Below, piece by piece: positions 5,319 through 12,732 of a stretch of 21,198 bases of DNA. Made by a program: the position numbers and the translations under genes. The notes beneath the pieces were generated by a model. The model worked only from the letters and a program-made list of their open reading frames with translations, made no database searches and was not told where the DNA came from. The stretch covers positions 1 through 21,198 of IMG/VR virus record IMGVR_UViG_3300029868_000016. One strand, written 5' to 3'. The number at the start of each line of letters is the position of its first letter. Within the stretch, counting starts at the first letter, position 1. This DNA is from a virus.

Positions 5319-6350
5319 ATGATGAAGAATTTGAAAATCAAACTGCTGTCTTTCGGTGCGGCCCTGATTGGCCTTGCACTGTCGAACGTCGCCAATGCGT
5401 CCCCCTTGCTGTTCGCCGCCCCGATCGCTGGCGGCGGTAGTCTGCTGGGCGCCTCTCTGCTGGGTAGCCTGGGCATTGGCCTGGGCATGGCCGGCATCGT
5501 CCCCGCCGGCGGTGGCGGCACCGAGAAGCATGCCAAATCCAAATGGTTCCGCGTGGCCCTGGAAGGCGCAACATCGGACGGCCGCGAAATCTCCAAAGAA
5601 TGGATTCAGCAGATGGCCGACAGCTACAACCGCGATCTTTACGGCGCCCGCATCAACATGGAACACATCCGAGGCTATACGCCTGACAGCTCATTCCGTG
5701 CATTCGGCGACGTGCTGGCCGTGGAAGCGCGCGACGTCGACGGCAAGCTGGGCCTGTATGCGCAAATCGACCCTACCGACGAACTGGTGGCGATGACGAA
5801 GGCCCGCCAGAAGATCTACACGTCCATCGAGGTCAGCCCCAACTTTGCCAAGACCAATGGCGCGTATCTGGTCGGCCTGGCCGTCACAGACAGCCCCGCC
5901 AGCCTGGGAACCGAAGTTCTCTCTTTCTCGGCTCAACATCCTGAATTCTTCGCCGGCCGCAAGCAGCACAAGGACAACCTCTTTACCGCTGCCATGGAAA
6001 CCGTGATCGAGTTCGAAGCGGCGGCGCCGTCACATGACAGCTTCTTCACCCGCATTTTCACCAGCCTGCGCGGCAACAAGGAAAAAGGCGAGGCTACCGC
6101 CGCCCGCGTGGGTGAAGTGGAGCAAGCGGTTGAGGAACTTGCGACATTTGCCAAAGAACAGGCTGACGGCAACGTGACCCGCGATCAGCAGTACGCCGCG
6201 CTCCAGAAGACGGTCGCGGAACTGTCCGCCTCCGTGCAGGCCAGCACTACCAATTTCAACCAGCTCAAGCAGGAATTGAGCAACACCACCGCCACCAAGC
6301 CGCGCGACCCTGCACCCGGCGGCAATGGCGGCCACGTAACCGACTGCTGA
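5319..6350 (+). CDS. O: Capsid scaffold and maturation protease (P2 gpO-like) with signal-like N-terminal extension
   Basis: From about residue 74 (SKWFRVALEG) this 343-residue protein follows P2 gpO, which scaffolds the prohead and cleaves itself and the capsid protein. The serine-protease triad is intact: Asp87 in SDGRE, His116 in NMEHIRG and Ser169 in YTSIEV, matching Asp19, His48 and Ser107 of P2. The C-terminal third is a helical scaffold region. The first 68 or so residues have no P2 counterpart. They begin like a signal peptide (KNLKIK, a hydrophobic core, then ANA before Ser28) and continue with a glycine-rich hydrophobic stretch to about residue 67. ATG 5319 or 5322 is supported by GGGG at 5313-5316. 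A start at Met57 (5487) would give a P2-like 287 residues but has no ribosome site. Confidence 0.9.
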   Translation: MMKNLKIKLLSFGAALIGLALSNVANASPLLFAAPIAGGGSLLGASLLGSLGIGLGMAGIVPAGGGGTEKHAKSKWFRVALEGATSDGREISKEWIQQMADSYNRDLYGARINMEHIRGYTPDSSFRAFGDVLAVEARDVDGKLGLYAQIDPTDELVAMTKARQKIYTSIEVSPNFAKTNGAYLVGLAVTDSPASLGTEVLSFSAQHPEFFAGRKQHKDNLFTAAMETVIEFEAAAPSHDSFFTRIFTSLRGNKEKGEATAARVGEVEQAVEELATFAKEQADGNVTRDQQYAALQKTVAELSASVQASTTNFNQLKQELSNTTATKPRDPAPGGNGGHVTDC

Positions 6351-6413
6351 ACCGTACCCGCTGCAATAGCGGCGGCCTGAACCGCCCCCGACTCAAGAGA
6401 GAGAGAAAGCAAG

Positions 6414-7424
6414 ATGGATAACCATACCCGCGTGGCTTACAACGCCCTGCTGAAGCAAATCGCCACCCTGAATGGCGTGACCGATGTTTCGAAGAAATTC
6501 AACGTCGCGCCTGCCGTTGAACAAAAAATGGAAGCCAAGATCCAGGCGTCCAGCGAATTCCTGAAACTCATCAACATCGCGCCGGTGAAGGGCCAGGAAG
6601 GCGAAAAGCTGGGCCTGGGCATGACGCAGACCATCGCCAGTACCACCGATACCACGACCAAGGACCGCGAAACCGTGGACCCGACTGGCATCGACGGCAC
6701 CCGCTACCGCTGCGAACAGACCAACTCGGACACGCATCTGCGCTATGCCAAGCTGGATGCATGGGCCTTGTTGCCCAACTTCCAGACCCTGTTCCGCGAT
6801 TCGATCCTGCAGCGCATCGCACTTGACCGCATCCTGATCGGCTTCAACGGCACCAGCCGCGCCGCCACGTCCGATCGCGCCGCCAACCCGCTGCTCCAGG
6901 ACGTGAACATCGGCTGGCTGCAATCCTATCGCGCCAACGCTGCCCAGCGCGTCATGTCGTCCGGCAAGACCGCCGGCAAGATCAAGGTGGGCAAGGGCGC
7001 CGATTGCGATTACCTGAGCCTGGATGCCCTGGTGTTCGATCTGGTATCGAGCATGATTGACCCATGGCATCAAGGCCGCACTGACCTGGTCTGCGTCGTC
7101 GGCCGCGAGCTGCTGCACGACAAGTACTTCCCCCTGGTGAACCAGGACCAGCCCAACACCGAAAAGCTGGCGGCTGATCTCATCGTCAGCCAGAAGCGCA
7201 TCGGCAACGTGCCTGCCGTCCAGGTTCCGGGCTTCCCGGCTAATGGCCTGATCGTCACGCCGCTGTCCAACCTGTCGATCTACTGGCAGCAGGGTTCCCG
7301 CCGTCGCAGCATCGAAGAAAACTCCAAGCGTGATCGCGTGGAGACCTACGATTCGACCAATGAAGCCTATGTGGTCGAAGATTTCGGCGCCGGCGCCGTC
7401 GCTGAAAAAATCGAGGTCGTGTAA
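6414..7424 (+). CDS. N: Major capsid protein (P2 gpN-like)
   Basis: At 336 residues (P2 gpN has 357), this is the shell protein of the icosahedral head, of the HK97 fold, and is expected to be trimmed at its N-terminus by the O protease. The opening segment with ALLKQIATLNGVTDVSKKF and the FLKLINIAPVKGQEGEKLGLG stretch are typical of P2-family capsids, as are DALVFDLVSS and the VVGRELLHDKYFPL segment. A purine-rich ribosome site (AGAGAGAGAAAG) precedes the ATG. The 63-base gap from O contains only a weak GGCGG/CCGCC stem at 6371-6386. Its TAA shares a base with the ATG of M. Confidence 0.95.
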   Translation: MDNHTRVAYNALLKQIATLNGVTDVSKKFNVAPAVEQKMEAKIQASSEFLKLINIAPVKGQEGEKLGLGMTQTIASTTDTTTKDRETVDPTGIDGTRYRCEQTNSDTHLRYAKLDAWALLPNFQTLFRDSILQRIALDRILIGFNGTSRAATSDRAANPLLQDVNIGWLQSYRANAAQRVMSSGKTAGKIKVGKGADCDYLSLDALVFDLVSSMIDPWHQGRTDLVCVVGRELLHDKYFPLVNQDQPNTEKLAADLIVSQKRIGNVPAVQVPGFPANGLIVTPLSNLSIYWQQGSRRRSIEENSKRDRVETYDSTNEAYVVEDFGAGAVAEKIEVV

Positions 7425-8125
7425 TGCCTAGCCCCGCCACGCTCCACTTCCAGCGCGTCAGCGCGGCCCTGGCGGCCGCCAAGGTGGATCCAGGCCAGTC
7501 CATGACCGGCCTGGGCATCTACGACACGCACCTGGTCAAGCTGCGCGCCGATCGCGCACGGCTCAAACAGTTTCAATCCATCGAAGCCAAGATCAAGGTC
7601 AAGCGCGAAATCCTGCCGGACTACCAGGAATACGTTGCTGGCGTGCTGGAAGCGGGACGTGGCGGGCAAGACGATGTACTCGCCACCATCCTGGTATGGC
7701 GCATCGACGTGGAAGACTACGCCGGCGCCCTGGATATCGCGCGGTACGTCATCCGGCACAAGCTCACGCTGCCGGATGAATTCAGCCGCACACCGGCCGC
7801 CATCCTGGCCGAAGAAATCGCCAAGGCCGCACAGAAGGCCATGGATACCGGCGGCAAGTTCGACCCGGACCAGCTCGGCCAGGTCCTGGAACTGATCGAC
7901 GGTCACGACATGCCCGACCAGGTGCGCGCCAAACTGCTCAAGGCGCTGGGCTATGCGCTGCTGAAGAAGTCCAAGAAACCGGCCAAGAAAGACCAGGCAC
8001 GCGCCCTGGAAGCCTGGCGCGAAGCCCTGCGCCTGGACAGCAATGTGGGCCTCAAAAGAACAATTGCCGACCTGGAAAAACAGGTCAGCATCAGCGCCGC
8101 CGGCAATTCCGCCGGCGGTGAATAA
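7424..8125 (+). CDS. M: Terminase small subunit/endonuclease (P2 gpM-like)
   Basis: This protein of 233 residues (P2 gpM has 247) is the terminase subunit that recognises and cuts cos in P2 and partners the P ATPase. The N-terminal segment with MTGLGIYDTHLVKLRADRARLKQ-type sequence and the VAGVLEAGRGGQDDVLATILVWRID-type region are characteristic of the family. The C-terminal part is Lys-rich (LLKKSKKPAKKDQ) and then has a short tetratricopeptide-like helix pair (ALEAWREALRLD). It begins on the overlapping TAATG of N. Identification rests on sequence character plus its exact position between N and L. Confidence 0.9.
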   Translation: MPSPATLHFQRVSAALAAAKVDPGQSMTGLGIYDTHLVKLRADRARLKQFQSIEAKIKVKREILPDYQEYVAGVLEAGRGGQDDVLATILVWRIDVEDYAGALDIARYVIRHKLTLPDEFSRTPAAILAEEIAKAAQKAMDTGGKFDPDQLGQVLELIDGHDMPDQVRAKLLKALGYALLKKSKKPAKKDQARALEAWREALRLDSNVGLKRTIADLEKQVSISAAGNSAGGE

Positions 8126-8224
8126 AGAGCCTCCCCCGGCCGTGGCGGCGCCGGCTGACGAATGCAACGCTTGACAGTACGCATTTCCGAAGCCGGCCCA
8201 CCGCCACACTACCTTTTCCCAGCT

Positions 8225-8701
8225 ATGAGCTTTGTTGCCACCGAGCCGGTCCCGGCCCCCAGCACACCCGACAGCGCCAAGGTGCGCAACGACGGCTTCT
8301 TCCCGGATATCGAGCTGGCGCATGTGCGCGCCACCGTACGCCTGGACGGCACCGTGACGGATGGCAGGCTGCGCGCTGCCCTGGTCGACGCCATCATCAG
8401 CGTAAACGGCGAGCTGGACACCTGGAAGGGCCTGCGGATCGCGTCCGGCGCCACCACCCTGGATGACGTGCCGTCCGTGAGGATCGACGGCGAGAGCGTG
8501 AAAACCGCGCATTACCGCACCGCCGTCTATCGCTGGGCAAAAGCCGACTTGACCGAGACTTACCGCGATATCGACAACACGAAAAGCGGTCACACCGAAG
8601 CCGACAAGCTGGAAGGCGGCGTGGATGACCACCGCCGCGCCGCTCGCTGGGCCATCAGCGCCATCCTGGGAATCCGTAGCAGTACCGTGGAACTGATCTG
8701 A
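8225..8701 (+). CDS. L: Head completion protein (P2 gpL-like)
   Basis: gpL is the head completion protein that stabilises filled P2 heads before tail joining. From ATG 8225 the protein has 158 residues (P2 gpL 169), with the conserved FFPDIELAHVRATVRLDGTV segment at about 25-44, then DDVPSVRIDGESVK and the C-terminal RAARWAISAILG. The same frame is open back to ATG 8162, giving 179 residues. I prefer 8225 because relatives I recall from Betaproteobacteria begin with MSF followed by a Pro/Ala-rich lead of this length, and the extra 21 residues look unlike the family. Neither start has a good ribosome site. Its TGA shares a base with the ATG of X. Confidence 0.9.
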   Translation: MSFVATEPVPAPSTPDSAKVRNDGFFPDIELAHVRATVRLDGTVTDGRLRAALVDAIISVNGELDTWKGLRIASGATTLDDVPSVRIDGESVKTAHYRTAVYRWAKADLTETYRDIDNTKSGHTEADKLEGGVDDHRRAARWAISAILGIRSSTVELI

Positions 8702-8907
8702 TGAAAGTCATTGCCGAGCAAGGGGATACGGTCGATGCGCTCTGCTGGCGCCACTACGGCCGCACGGAAGGCCTGGTGGAGCTGGTCCTGGAAATGAATG
8801 CCGGCCTGGCCGACTACGGCACCACCCTACCGCATGGCCTGGAAGTCACGATGCCAGAGCCGCCAACACAACAAGCCAAGGCGCAACTGGTGCAGCTTTG
8901 GGACTGA
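8701..8907 (+). CDS. X: Tail protein X (P2 gpX-like, LysM-type fold)
   Basis: This small protein of 68 residues (P2 gpX has 67) is needed for tail assembly. The sequence starts with VIAEQGDTVDALCWRHYG and continues LVELVLEMNAGLADYG, then a proline-rich MPEPP near the end. This is the usual pattern of a minimal LysM-like domain that in myophages links tail components. It is translationally coupled to L through TGATG. Confidence 0.93.
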   Translation: MKVIAEQGDTVDALCWRHYGRTEGLVELVLEMNAGLADYGTTLPHGLEVTMPEPPTQQAKAQLVQLWD

Positions 8908-8920
8908 GAGGAAAACGCAA

Positions 8921-9265
8921 ATGGCTGAACCCGCAAGCACTGTCTACCTTCCGCTGTCCGTCGCGGCCGCCTTCGCCAGCCTGTTCCCTGGCATCGACGG
9001 TAACGCCCTGATCGGCGCGTTTGCCGGCGCGGCGCTGATCGTCGTCACGTCCAAGGACCTGACGATTTTCAAACGCTTCGCGTACCTGGTCATTTCCCTG
9101 GTCATCGGCTACCAGGGCGGCCCGGAAATCATCAACGCCACGCCCATCAAATCGACGGGCGTTGCCTCTTTTTTCGCCGCTGCCATCGCTATCACCCTGG
9201 CCTTGCAGCTGGTCGAGAGGATCAAGGCGTTTGACCTACTTTCGCTTTTCAAGAAAGGAAGCTGA
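8921..9265 (+). CDS. Putative phage holin, class with several membrane segments
   Basis: The 114-residue membrane protein begins at ATG 8921, behind a good ribosome site AGAGGAAAA (8907-8914 region). An upstream in-frame ATG would lie inside X and is not favoured. Hydrophobic segments are visible at about 10-20, 28-42, 50-62 and 78-95, ending in a basic tail (LFKKGS). Position after X and before the endolysin matches holin Y of P2, although the sequence belongs to a different holin family common in betaproteobacterial P2-like phages. Role: timed permeabilisation of the inner membrane so the muramidase can reach the wall. Confidence 0.8.
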   Translation: MAEPASTVYLPLSVAAAFASLFPGIDGNALIGAFAGAALIVVTSKDLTIFKRFAYLVISLVIGYQGGPEIINATPIKSTGVASFFAAAIAITLALQLVERIKAFDLLSLFKKGS

Positions 9266-9269
9266 CGCC

Positions 9270-9560
9270 ATGATCGCCACGCACCTGGCCGCCTGCCCCT
9301 GGGCAGTCTGCGCGCTGCTCTGCTACCTGGCCGCGTCCCTGCGGCTGCTGATGTACCGCCGCGACGGAGCCCGGCATCGCCGGCACGTCTCCTGGATCGC
9401 CTGGGCCATGCTGGTCACGTTCGGCGCGTCCGTGGTGGAGCTGGCCCTGGCAGACCACCCCGCCGGCGTCATCGACGCGGCCCGCGCCCTGCTGTTCGTT
9501 TTCATCGTTTTCGGCGCGCGCGGCAATGTGGCGCGCATCCTGCGGAGCAACAACCCATGA
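9270..9560 (+). CDS. Second small membrane protein, putative three-segment holin
   Basis: The 96-residue product from ATG 9270 follows the ribosome site AAGGAAG (9255-9261). Three hydrophobic stretches lie at about 9-28, 42-60 and 70-85, separated by a basic loop (YRRDGARHRRH), the layout of the putative 3TM phage holin family. It follows the first holin after four bases and overlaps the endolysin start by ATGA. Two membrane genes in a row suggest a holin/antiholin pair, or a holin plus accessory protein; which is which cannot be read from sequence. Confidence 0.75.
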   Translation: MIATHLAACPWAVCALLCYLAASLRLLMYRRDGARHRRHVSWIAWAMLVTFGASVVELALADHPAGVIDAARALLFVFIVFGARGNVARILRSNNP

Positions 9561-10369
9561 TTCTCCAACTCATCCTTCGCCCTGGCGACCACGGCGACCA
9601 GGTATTAACCCTGCAAAAGCAGCTCAACGCCGCCGGCTTCCTGGTCGAGGTAACGCACCTGTACGACGATGCCACCGAGAAGGCCGTCCAGGCCTTCCAG
9701 AAGTCGCGCGGCCTGGTGGATGACGGCATTGCCGGCCCCAAGACCCAGGGCGCCCTGCGCGGCATCCAGAACCCGCAGCACCTCGGCACCGCCGACCTGG
9801 TGAAGGCCGCCGACCGCCTGGGCGTTCCCCTGGCGTCCGTGCGCGCCGTCAACGAAGTGGAGTCGCGCGGCCTGGGCATGCTCCCGGACGGGCGCCCGGT
9901 CATTCTGTTTGAACGTCATGTGTTTTGGGACCGCCTCAAGGCCCACGGCATCGACCCGGCCGGCCTGACTGCTGTATCCCGTAACATTCTGTCGCAAACG
10001 CCTGGCGGCTACGCCGGCGGCGCTGCTGAGTACGTGCGCCTGGCAACCGCTGCGCAAGTGCATTGGGCCGCCGCAGTGGAGGCAACCAGCTGGGGCGCCT
10101 TCCAGATAATGGGCCACCATTGGGACGACCTGGCTTATCCGTCCCTGGAAGCCTTCCAGGAAGCGATGGAACGCAGCGAGGCCGACCACCTGGACGCATT
10201 CGTGCGGTTCGTCCTGGCGGATCCTGCCTTGCTCGCCGCGCTCAAGGCCCGCAAGTGGGCCGCCTTCGCCAAGATCTACAACGGCCCGAACTACGCCAAG
10301 AACCTGTACGACGCCAAGCTGGCCCAGGCCTACGCCAAGTACGCGCCGCCGGCGAAGGCGGCGGCATGA
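9557..10369 (+). CDS. Endolysin: peptidoglycan-binding domain plus N-acetylmuramidase
   Basis: The enzyme cuts peptidoglycan glycan strands at lysis. Residues about 8-67 form a PG_binding_1 domain (LRPGDHGDQVLTLQKQLNAA, FQKSRGLVDDGIAGPKT). From about 75 to 260 is the N-acetylmuramidase domain formerly called DUF3380, with NEVESRG (Glu100 and Glu102, the latter the likely catalytic acid), ILFERHVFW and SWGAFQIMG at 178-186. No signal peptide or membrane anchor is present, so export depends on the holins. P2's own K lysin is a different, smaller type, so this is a lysis-module replacement. It is coupled by ATGA overlaps to the genes on both sides. Confidence 0.93.
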   Translation: MILQLILRPGDHGDQVLTLQKQLNAAGFLVEVTHLYDDATEKAVQAFQKSRGLVDDGIAGPKTQGALRGIQNPQHLGTADLVKAADRLGVPLASVRAVNEVESRGLGMLPDGRPVILFERHVFWDRLKAHGIDPAGLTAVSRNILSQTPGGYAGGAAEYVRLATAAQVHWAAAVEATSWGAFQIMGHHWDDLAYPSLEAFQEAMERSEADHLDAFVRFVLADPALLAALKARKWAAFAKIYNGPNYAKNLYDAKLAQAYAKYAPPAKAAA

Positions 10370-10800
10370 GTACGGGCGCCAAGCTCCTGGCCCTCCTGGT
10401 CATGGCTGGCGCCCTGGGCGGCGGCTACCTCTACATTCGCGCATTGCAAGCCGAGCGCACCGTGGCCACGAACGAGGCCAAGACCGCCAGGGATGACCTG
10501 GCGACCGCCAACACCACCATCAAGACCTTGCGCGCCGACGCCACTAAGCAAGCCGACCGCATCAGGACATACCAGCGCAACCAGGACGCGATCGCCACCG
10601 ACCTGGCCGAGAAAAACGACCAATACAACCGCCTCCTGGAGAGCAATGAACAAGCACGCATATGGGCTGCTGGCCGCCTTCCTGATGACGTTGCAGGCCT
10701 GCACCACCACCCCGTCCGAACCGGCGCCGCTGACTACCTTCGACAAGGAAGCGCCGGCGCTGACGCCGTGCGTACTGCCGGCGACGGCGCCCCGCAGTAA
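10366..10800 (+). CDS. lysB: Rz-like inner-membrane spanin (LysB position)
   Basis: This 144-residue i-spanin starts at ATG 10366, overlapping the endolysin stop by ATGA. An N-terminal transmembrane anchor (about residues 6-25, LLALLVMAGALGGGYLYI) is followed by a long charged helical, coiled-coil-prone stretch (about 27-95), the usual periplasmic part of an i-spanin. It pairs with the outer-membrane lipoprotein encoded inside it to fuse the two membranes at the last lysis step. The frame runs open upstream within the endolysin, but only this ATG fits an anchor. The segment after residue 95 lies in the overlap with Rz1 and is compositionally odd, as expected when two frames are read. Confidence 0.85.
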   Translation: MSTGAKLLALLVMAGALGGGYLYIRALQAERTVATNEAKTARDDLATANTTIKTLRADATKQADRIRTYQRNQDAIATDLAEKNDQYNRLLESNEQARIWAAGRLPDDVAGLHHHPVRTGAADYLRQGSAGADAVRTAGDGAPQ

Positions 10801-10906
10801 CGGCGATCTAAGCCGCGCCCTGAACGCGGCCGAGGCAGCATGGGCGACCTGCGCCGCCCAGGTAGACGGCCTCATCGACTACTACCGCAAGGACCCCGCG
10901 CCATGA
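10646..10906 (+). CDS. lysC: Rz1-like outer-membrane lipoprotein spanin, nested in Rz
   Basis: The 86-residue o-spanin begins at ATG 10646 in the +1 frame inside the Rz gene and extends 106 bases past its end. A lipoprotein signal is clear: MNKHAYGLLAAFLMTLQAC, with lipobox LQAC and the lipidated Cys at residue 19. The mature part is short and Pro/Thr-rich (TTTPSEPAP), typical of Rz1. TGGAGAG at 10637-10643 gives a ribosome site. Its stop overlaps the start of R (ATGA). The overlapped arrangement matches P2 lysB/lysC and lambda Rz/Rz1. Confidence 0.85.
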   Translation: MNKHAYGLLAAFLMTLQACTTTPSEPAPLTTFDKEAPALTPCVLPATAPRSNGDLSRALNAAEAAWATCAAQVDGLIDYYRKDPAP

Positions 10907-11334
10907 TGAAGCCAGCCAGCCTGCGCAAGGCCCTGGGCGATGCCATGCCCGAGCTGCGTAACGACCCCAGCAAATTCCAGGTACACATCGACGCCGGCAA
11001 CATCATCGCCACCGGCACGAAAGCCAAATCATTTCGATATCAATACGCTATTGAGTTGATATTAATGGACTTCGCCGGCGACTCAGACGCCCTGTTTTTC
11101 GCCGTAGTGGAATGGCTCCAGGTCAACCAGCCGGACCTGATGCTGAACACCGATAAGCGGGCCGATGCGATCGCCTTTGAGGTGGATATCCTGACCGATG
11201 ACACCTGCGATATCTCCATCAAGCTCCAGCTCACCGAAGACGTGGACGTGACTGTTACCGAGGGCGCCCCGTCCTTTTCTCATCGCCCCGAGAAGGTCCC
11301 CGAGTGGGCTACGGACGGCTACCCAGGCACATGA
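10903..11334 (+). CDS. R: Tail completion protein R (P2 gpR-like)
   Basis: From ATG 10903 (or 10906) the product has 143 residues (P2 gpR 155). Together with S it completes the tail so that it can join the head. Family features are MMKPASLRKALGDAMPEL, then FQVHIDAGNIIATG and the YQYAIELILMDFAGD-type segment with WLQVNQPDLM. It is locked between Rz1 and S by ATGA overlaps, so the lysis and tail genes form one transcript. A short AT-rich patch at 11030-11065 stands out but does not interrupt the frame. Confidence 0.9.
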   Translation: MMKPASLRKALGDAMPELRNDPSKFQVHIDAGNIIATGTKAKSFRYQYAIELILMDFAGDSDALFFAVVEWLQVNQPDLMLNTDKRADAIAFEVDILTDDTCDISIKLQLTEDVDVTVTEGAPSFSHRPEKVPEWATDGYPGT

Positions 11335-11798
11335 CCGACGATCTTTCCCTGGTTGAGGATTGGGCCGCGCATCTTCTTTCCCAGCTCCAGCCCCGGCAGC
11401 GCCGCGAATTGTCCAAGGAAATCGGGCGCGAGCTGCGCCGTAGCCAACAATCCCGGATCGCTGCCCAGCAGAACCCGGACGGCACGCCCTATGAGGCCAG
11501 GAAGCCGCGCAAGCAGAAGAATTTCAGGGGGAAGAAAGGGCGGATCAGGAAAGCCGCCATGTTCGCCAAGATCCGGGCGGCCAAGTGGCTGAAATTGGAG
11601 GCGGACGGCGACGGCGTGGCGCTTGGCTTTGCCGGCCGCGTTGCGCGGCTGGCGCGCATCCACCAGGAAGGGGAAACCGACCAGGTGGCGCCTGGCGGCC
11701 CCACCTATCGCTACCCGGTCCGCGAACTCCTGGGATTCACCCAGGAAGAACGCGACATGATCCAGGACAAGATCCTGGCGCACGTTACCAGGAAGTGA
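11331..11798 (+). CDS. S: Tail completion protein S (P2 gpS-like, phage virion morphogenesis family)
   Basis: The 155-residue product (P2 gpS 150) starts at ATG 11331, overlapping the R stop by ATGA. An in-frame ATG at 11304 inside R is less likely. Conserved parts are the opening helix with LLSQLQPRQRRELSKEIGREL, the RSQQSRIAAQQNPDGTPYEARKPR signature and a C-terminal FTQEERDMIQDKILAHV helix. It is very basic in the middle (KQKNFRGKKGRIRK). The stop abuts the stop of the methyltransferase on the other strand with no spacer, so no terminator separates the convergent genes. Confidence 0.92.
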   Translation: MTDDLSLVEDWAAHLLSQLQPRQRRELSKEIGRELRRSQQSRIAAQQNPDGTPYEARKPRKQKNFRGKKGRIRKAAMFAKIRAAKWLKLEADGDGVALGFAGRVARLARIHQEGETDQVAPGGPTYRYPVRELLGFTQEERDMIQDKILAHVTRK

Positions 11799-12665
11799 CT
11801 ACGCCGCCAGGCGGGCGCTGGCCTCCTGGTAGTACGTGTCATTGACTTCACATCCGGCCCAGCTCAAGCCCGCATCCTGCGCGGCCTTGAGGAAGGTCCC
11901 GGAGCCGGCGAACAAATCCACTACCACACCCCCAGGCGGCGCCAGGCGGACCAGCTCGCGGGCGATCGCCAGCGGCTTTTCCGTCAGGTGCAGTTTCGGC
12001 ATGCGGAGCTGTTCCGAGAAAACACCAGGCAAATACACATCATTGACCGGCATGGCGCCCTTGCTGGCCCATACGATGAACTCTGCCTGCTGCTTCATGC
12101 CGCCACGGCGCGGCCGACAGCGGCCCGTAGTCTTGTCCCATACCGCGATACCACGCAGCGTGAAGCCTGCGGCTTGCACCACGTCAGTCAACGCCGGCAA
12201 CTGGCGCCAATCAATGAAGCAGACCACCAAGCCGCCGGACTTCATGGCGCGGAACGATGCCGACAACCAGGAGTGACACCAAAACGCCCAGGAACGCTGG
12301 TCCATGTTGTCGAAATCAAAATCCTCATACTTCTTTTTCGTCGTCCCGTTGATGTATTTCGCTTGCGTGGACTGCACACGCGCCGAGCGATGCAGGCCGC
12401 CCGAACAATAGGGCGGATCGGTCAATAGGAGGTCAATGGATGCGGGAGGAAGTGAGCGCACAAAATCCAGAGCATCGACCTGGTGCAGCTTGTTTAAAAA
12501 TGGCGCGGCGATCGCGTCCGAGGATGGTGCAACGGTCTTCTTTTTCACGGCTAATAATCTGGATGGTTGATCGAAATTCGGCCGCAAGATAGTGCGCGAT
12601 ATCGGCAATATTTTGCGACCACCTACATTCTGCAAAGCCGCGCCCAGCGCGGCACGCGCGAGCAT
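11799..12665 (-). CDS. Site-specific DNA methyltransferase (N6-adenine or N4-cytosine)
   Basis: The protein has the motifs of an amino-methyltransferase: DPPY at residues 83-86 for catalysis and LFAGSGT at 251-257 for S-adenosylmethionine binding, with HLTEKP just before it. Catalytic motif first and SAM motif last is the beta-class order. The target site and the choice between adenine and N4-cytosine cannot be read from the sequence. With ATG 12665 it has 288 residues; a GTG at 12548 would give 249 and remove an unconserved-looking lead of 39 residues. Neither start has a clear ribosome site. It is the only minus-strand gene after P and sits between S and V, where P2 has its dispensable orf30. 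Likely role: protection of phage DNA from host restriction or control of nearby promoters. No cognate restriction enzyme is adjacent. Confidence 0.85.
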   Translation of the reverse strand: MLARAALGAALQNVGGRKILPISRTILRPNFDQPSRLLAVKKKTVAPSSDAIAAPFLNKLHQVDALDFVRSLPPASIDLLLTDPPYCSGGLHRSARVQSTQAKYINGTTKKKYEDFDFDNMDQRSWAFWCHSWLSASFRAMKSGGLVVCFIDWRQLPALTDVVQAAGFTLRGIAVWDKTTGRCRPRRGGMKQQAEFIVWASKGAMPVNDVYLPGVFSEQLRMPKLHLTEKPLAIARELVRLAPPGGVVVDLFAGSGTFLKAAQDAGLSWAGCEVNDTYYQEASARLAA

Positions 12666-12732
12666 GTGTAGCCGACGCGACTACGCACGCAACAAGGTGC
12701 ATCGCACGCGCGCGAAGGGCAACATTGCCTTC
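12549..12732. promoter_or_regulatory. Control region upstream of V, overlapping the methyltransferase 5' end
   Basis: V must be driven from here because the gene before it runs the opposite way. Visible elements are a dyad GTAGnCGnnnCGnCTAC (12668-12684), the 13-mer CTACGCACGCAAC (12681-12693) that is identical to 1561-1573 in the origin repeats, and the octamer GCAACATT (12719-12726) also found upstream of O. AT-rich patches at 12549-12560 and 12600-12613 lie nearer the methyltransferase. No classical Ogr box or clear -35/-10 pair is seen. Confidence 0.5.

Noticed and set aside
8162-8224. An extended start for gene L at 8162, or a separate promoter at the TTGACA at 8174-8179
   Set aside because: The extra 21 residues do not resemble the family, and no matching -10 box lies at the right distance from TTGACA.
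7367-8632. A 421-codon minus-strand open frame opposite M and L
   Set aside because: It is an antisense shadow of two well-supported head genes, with no domain pattern.
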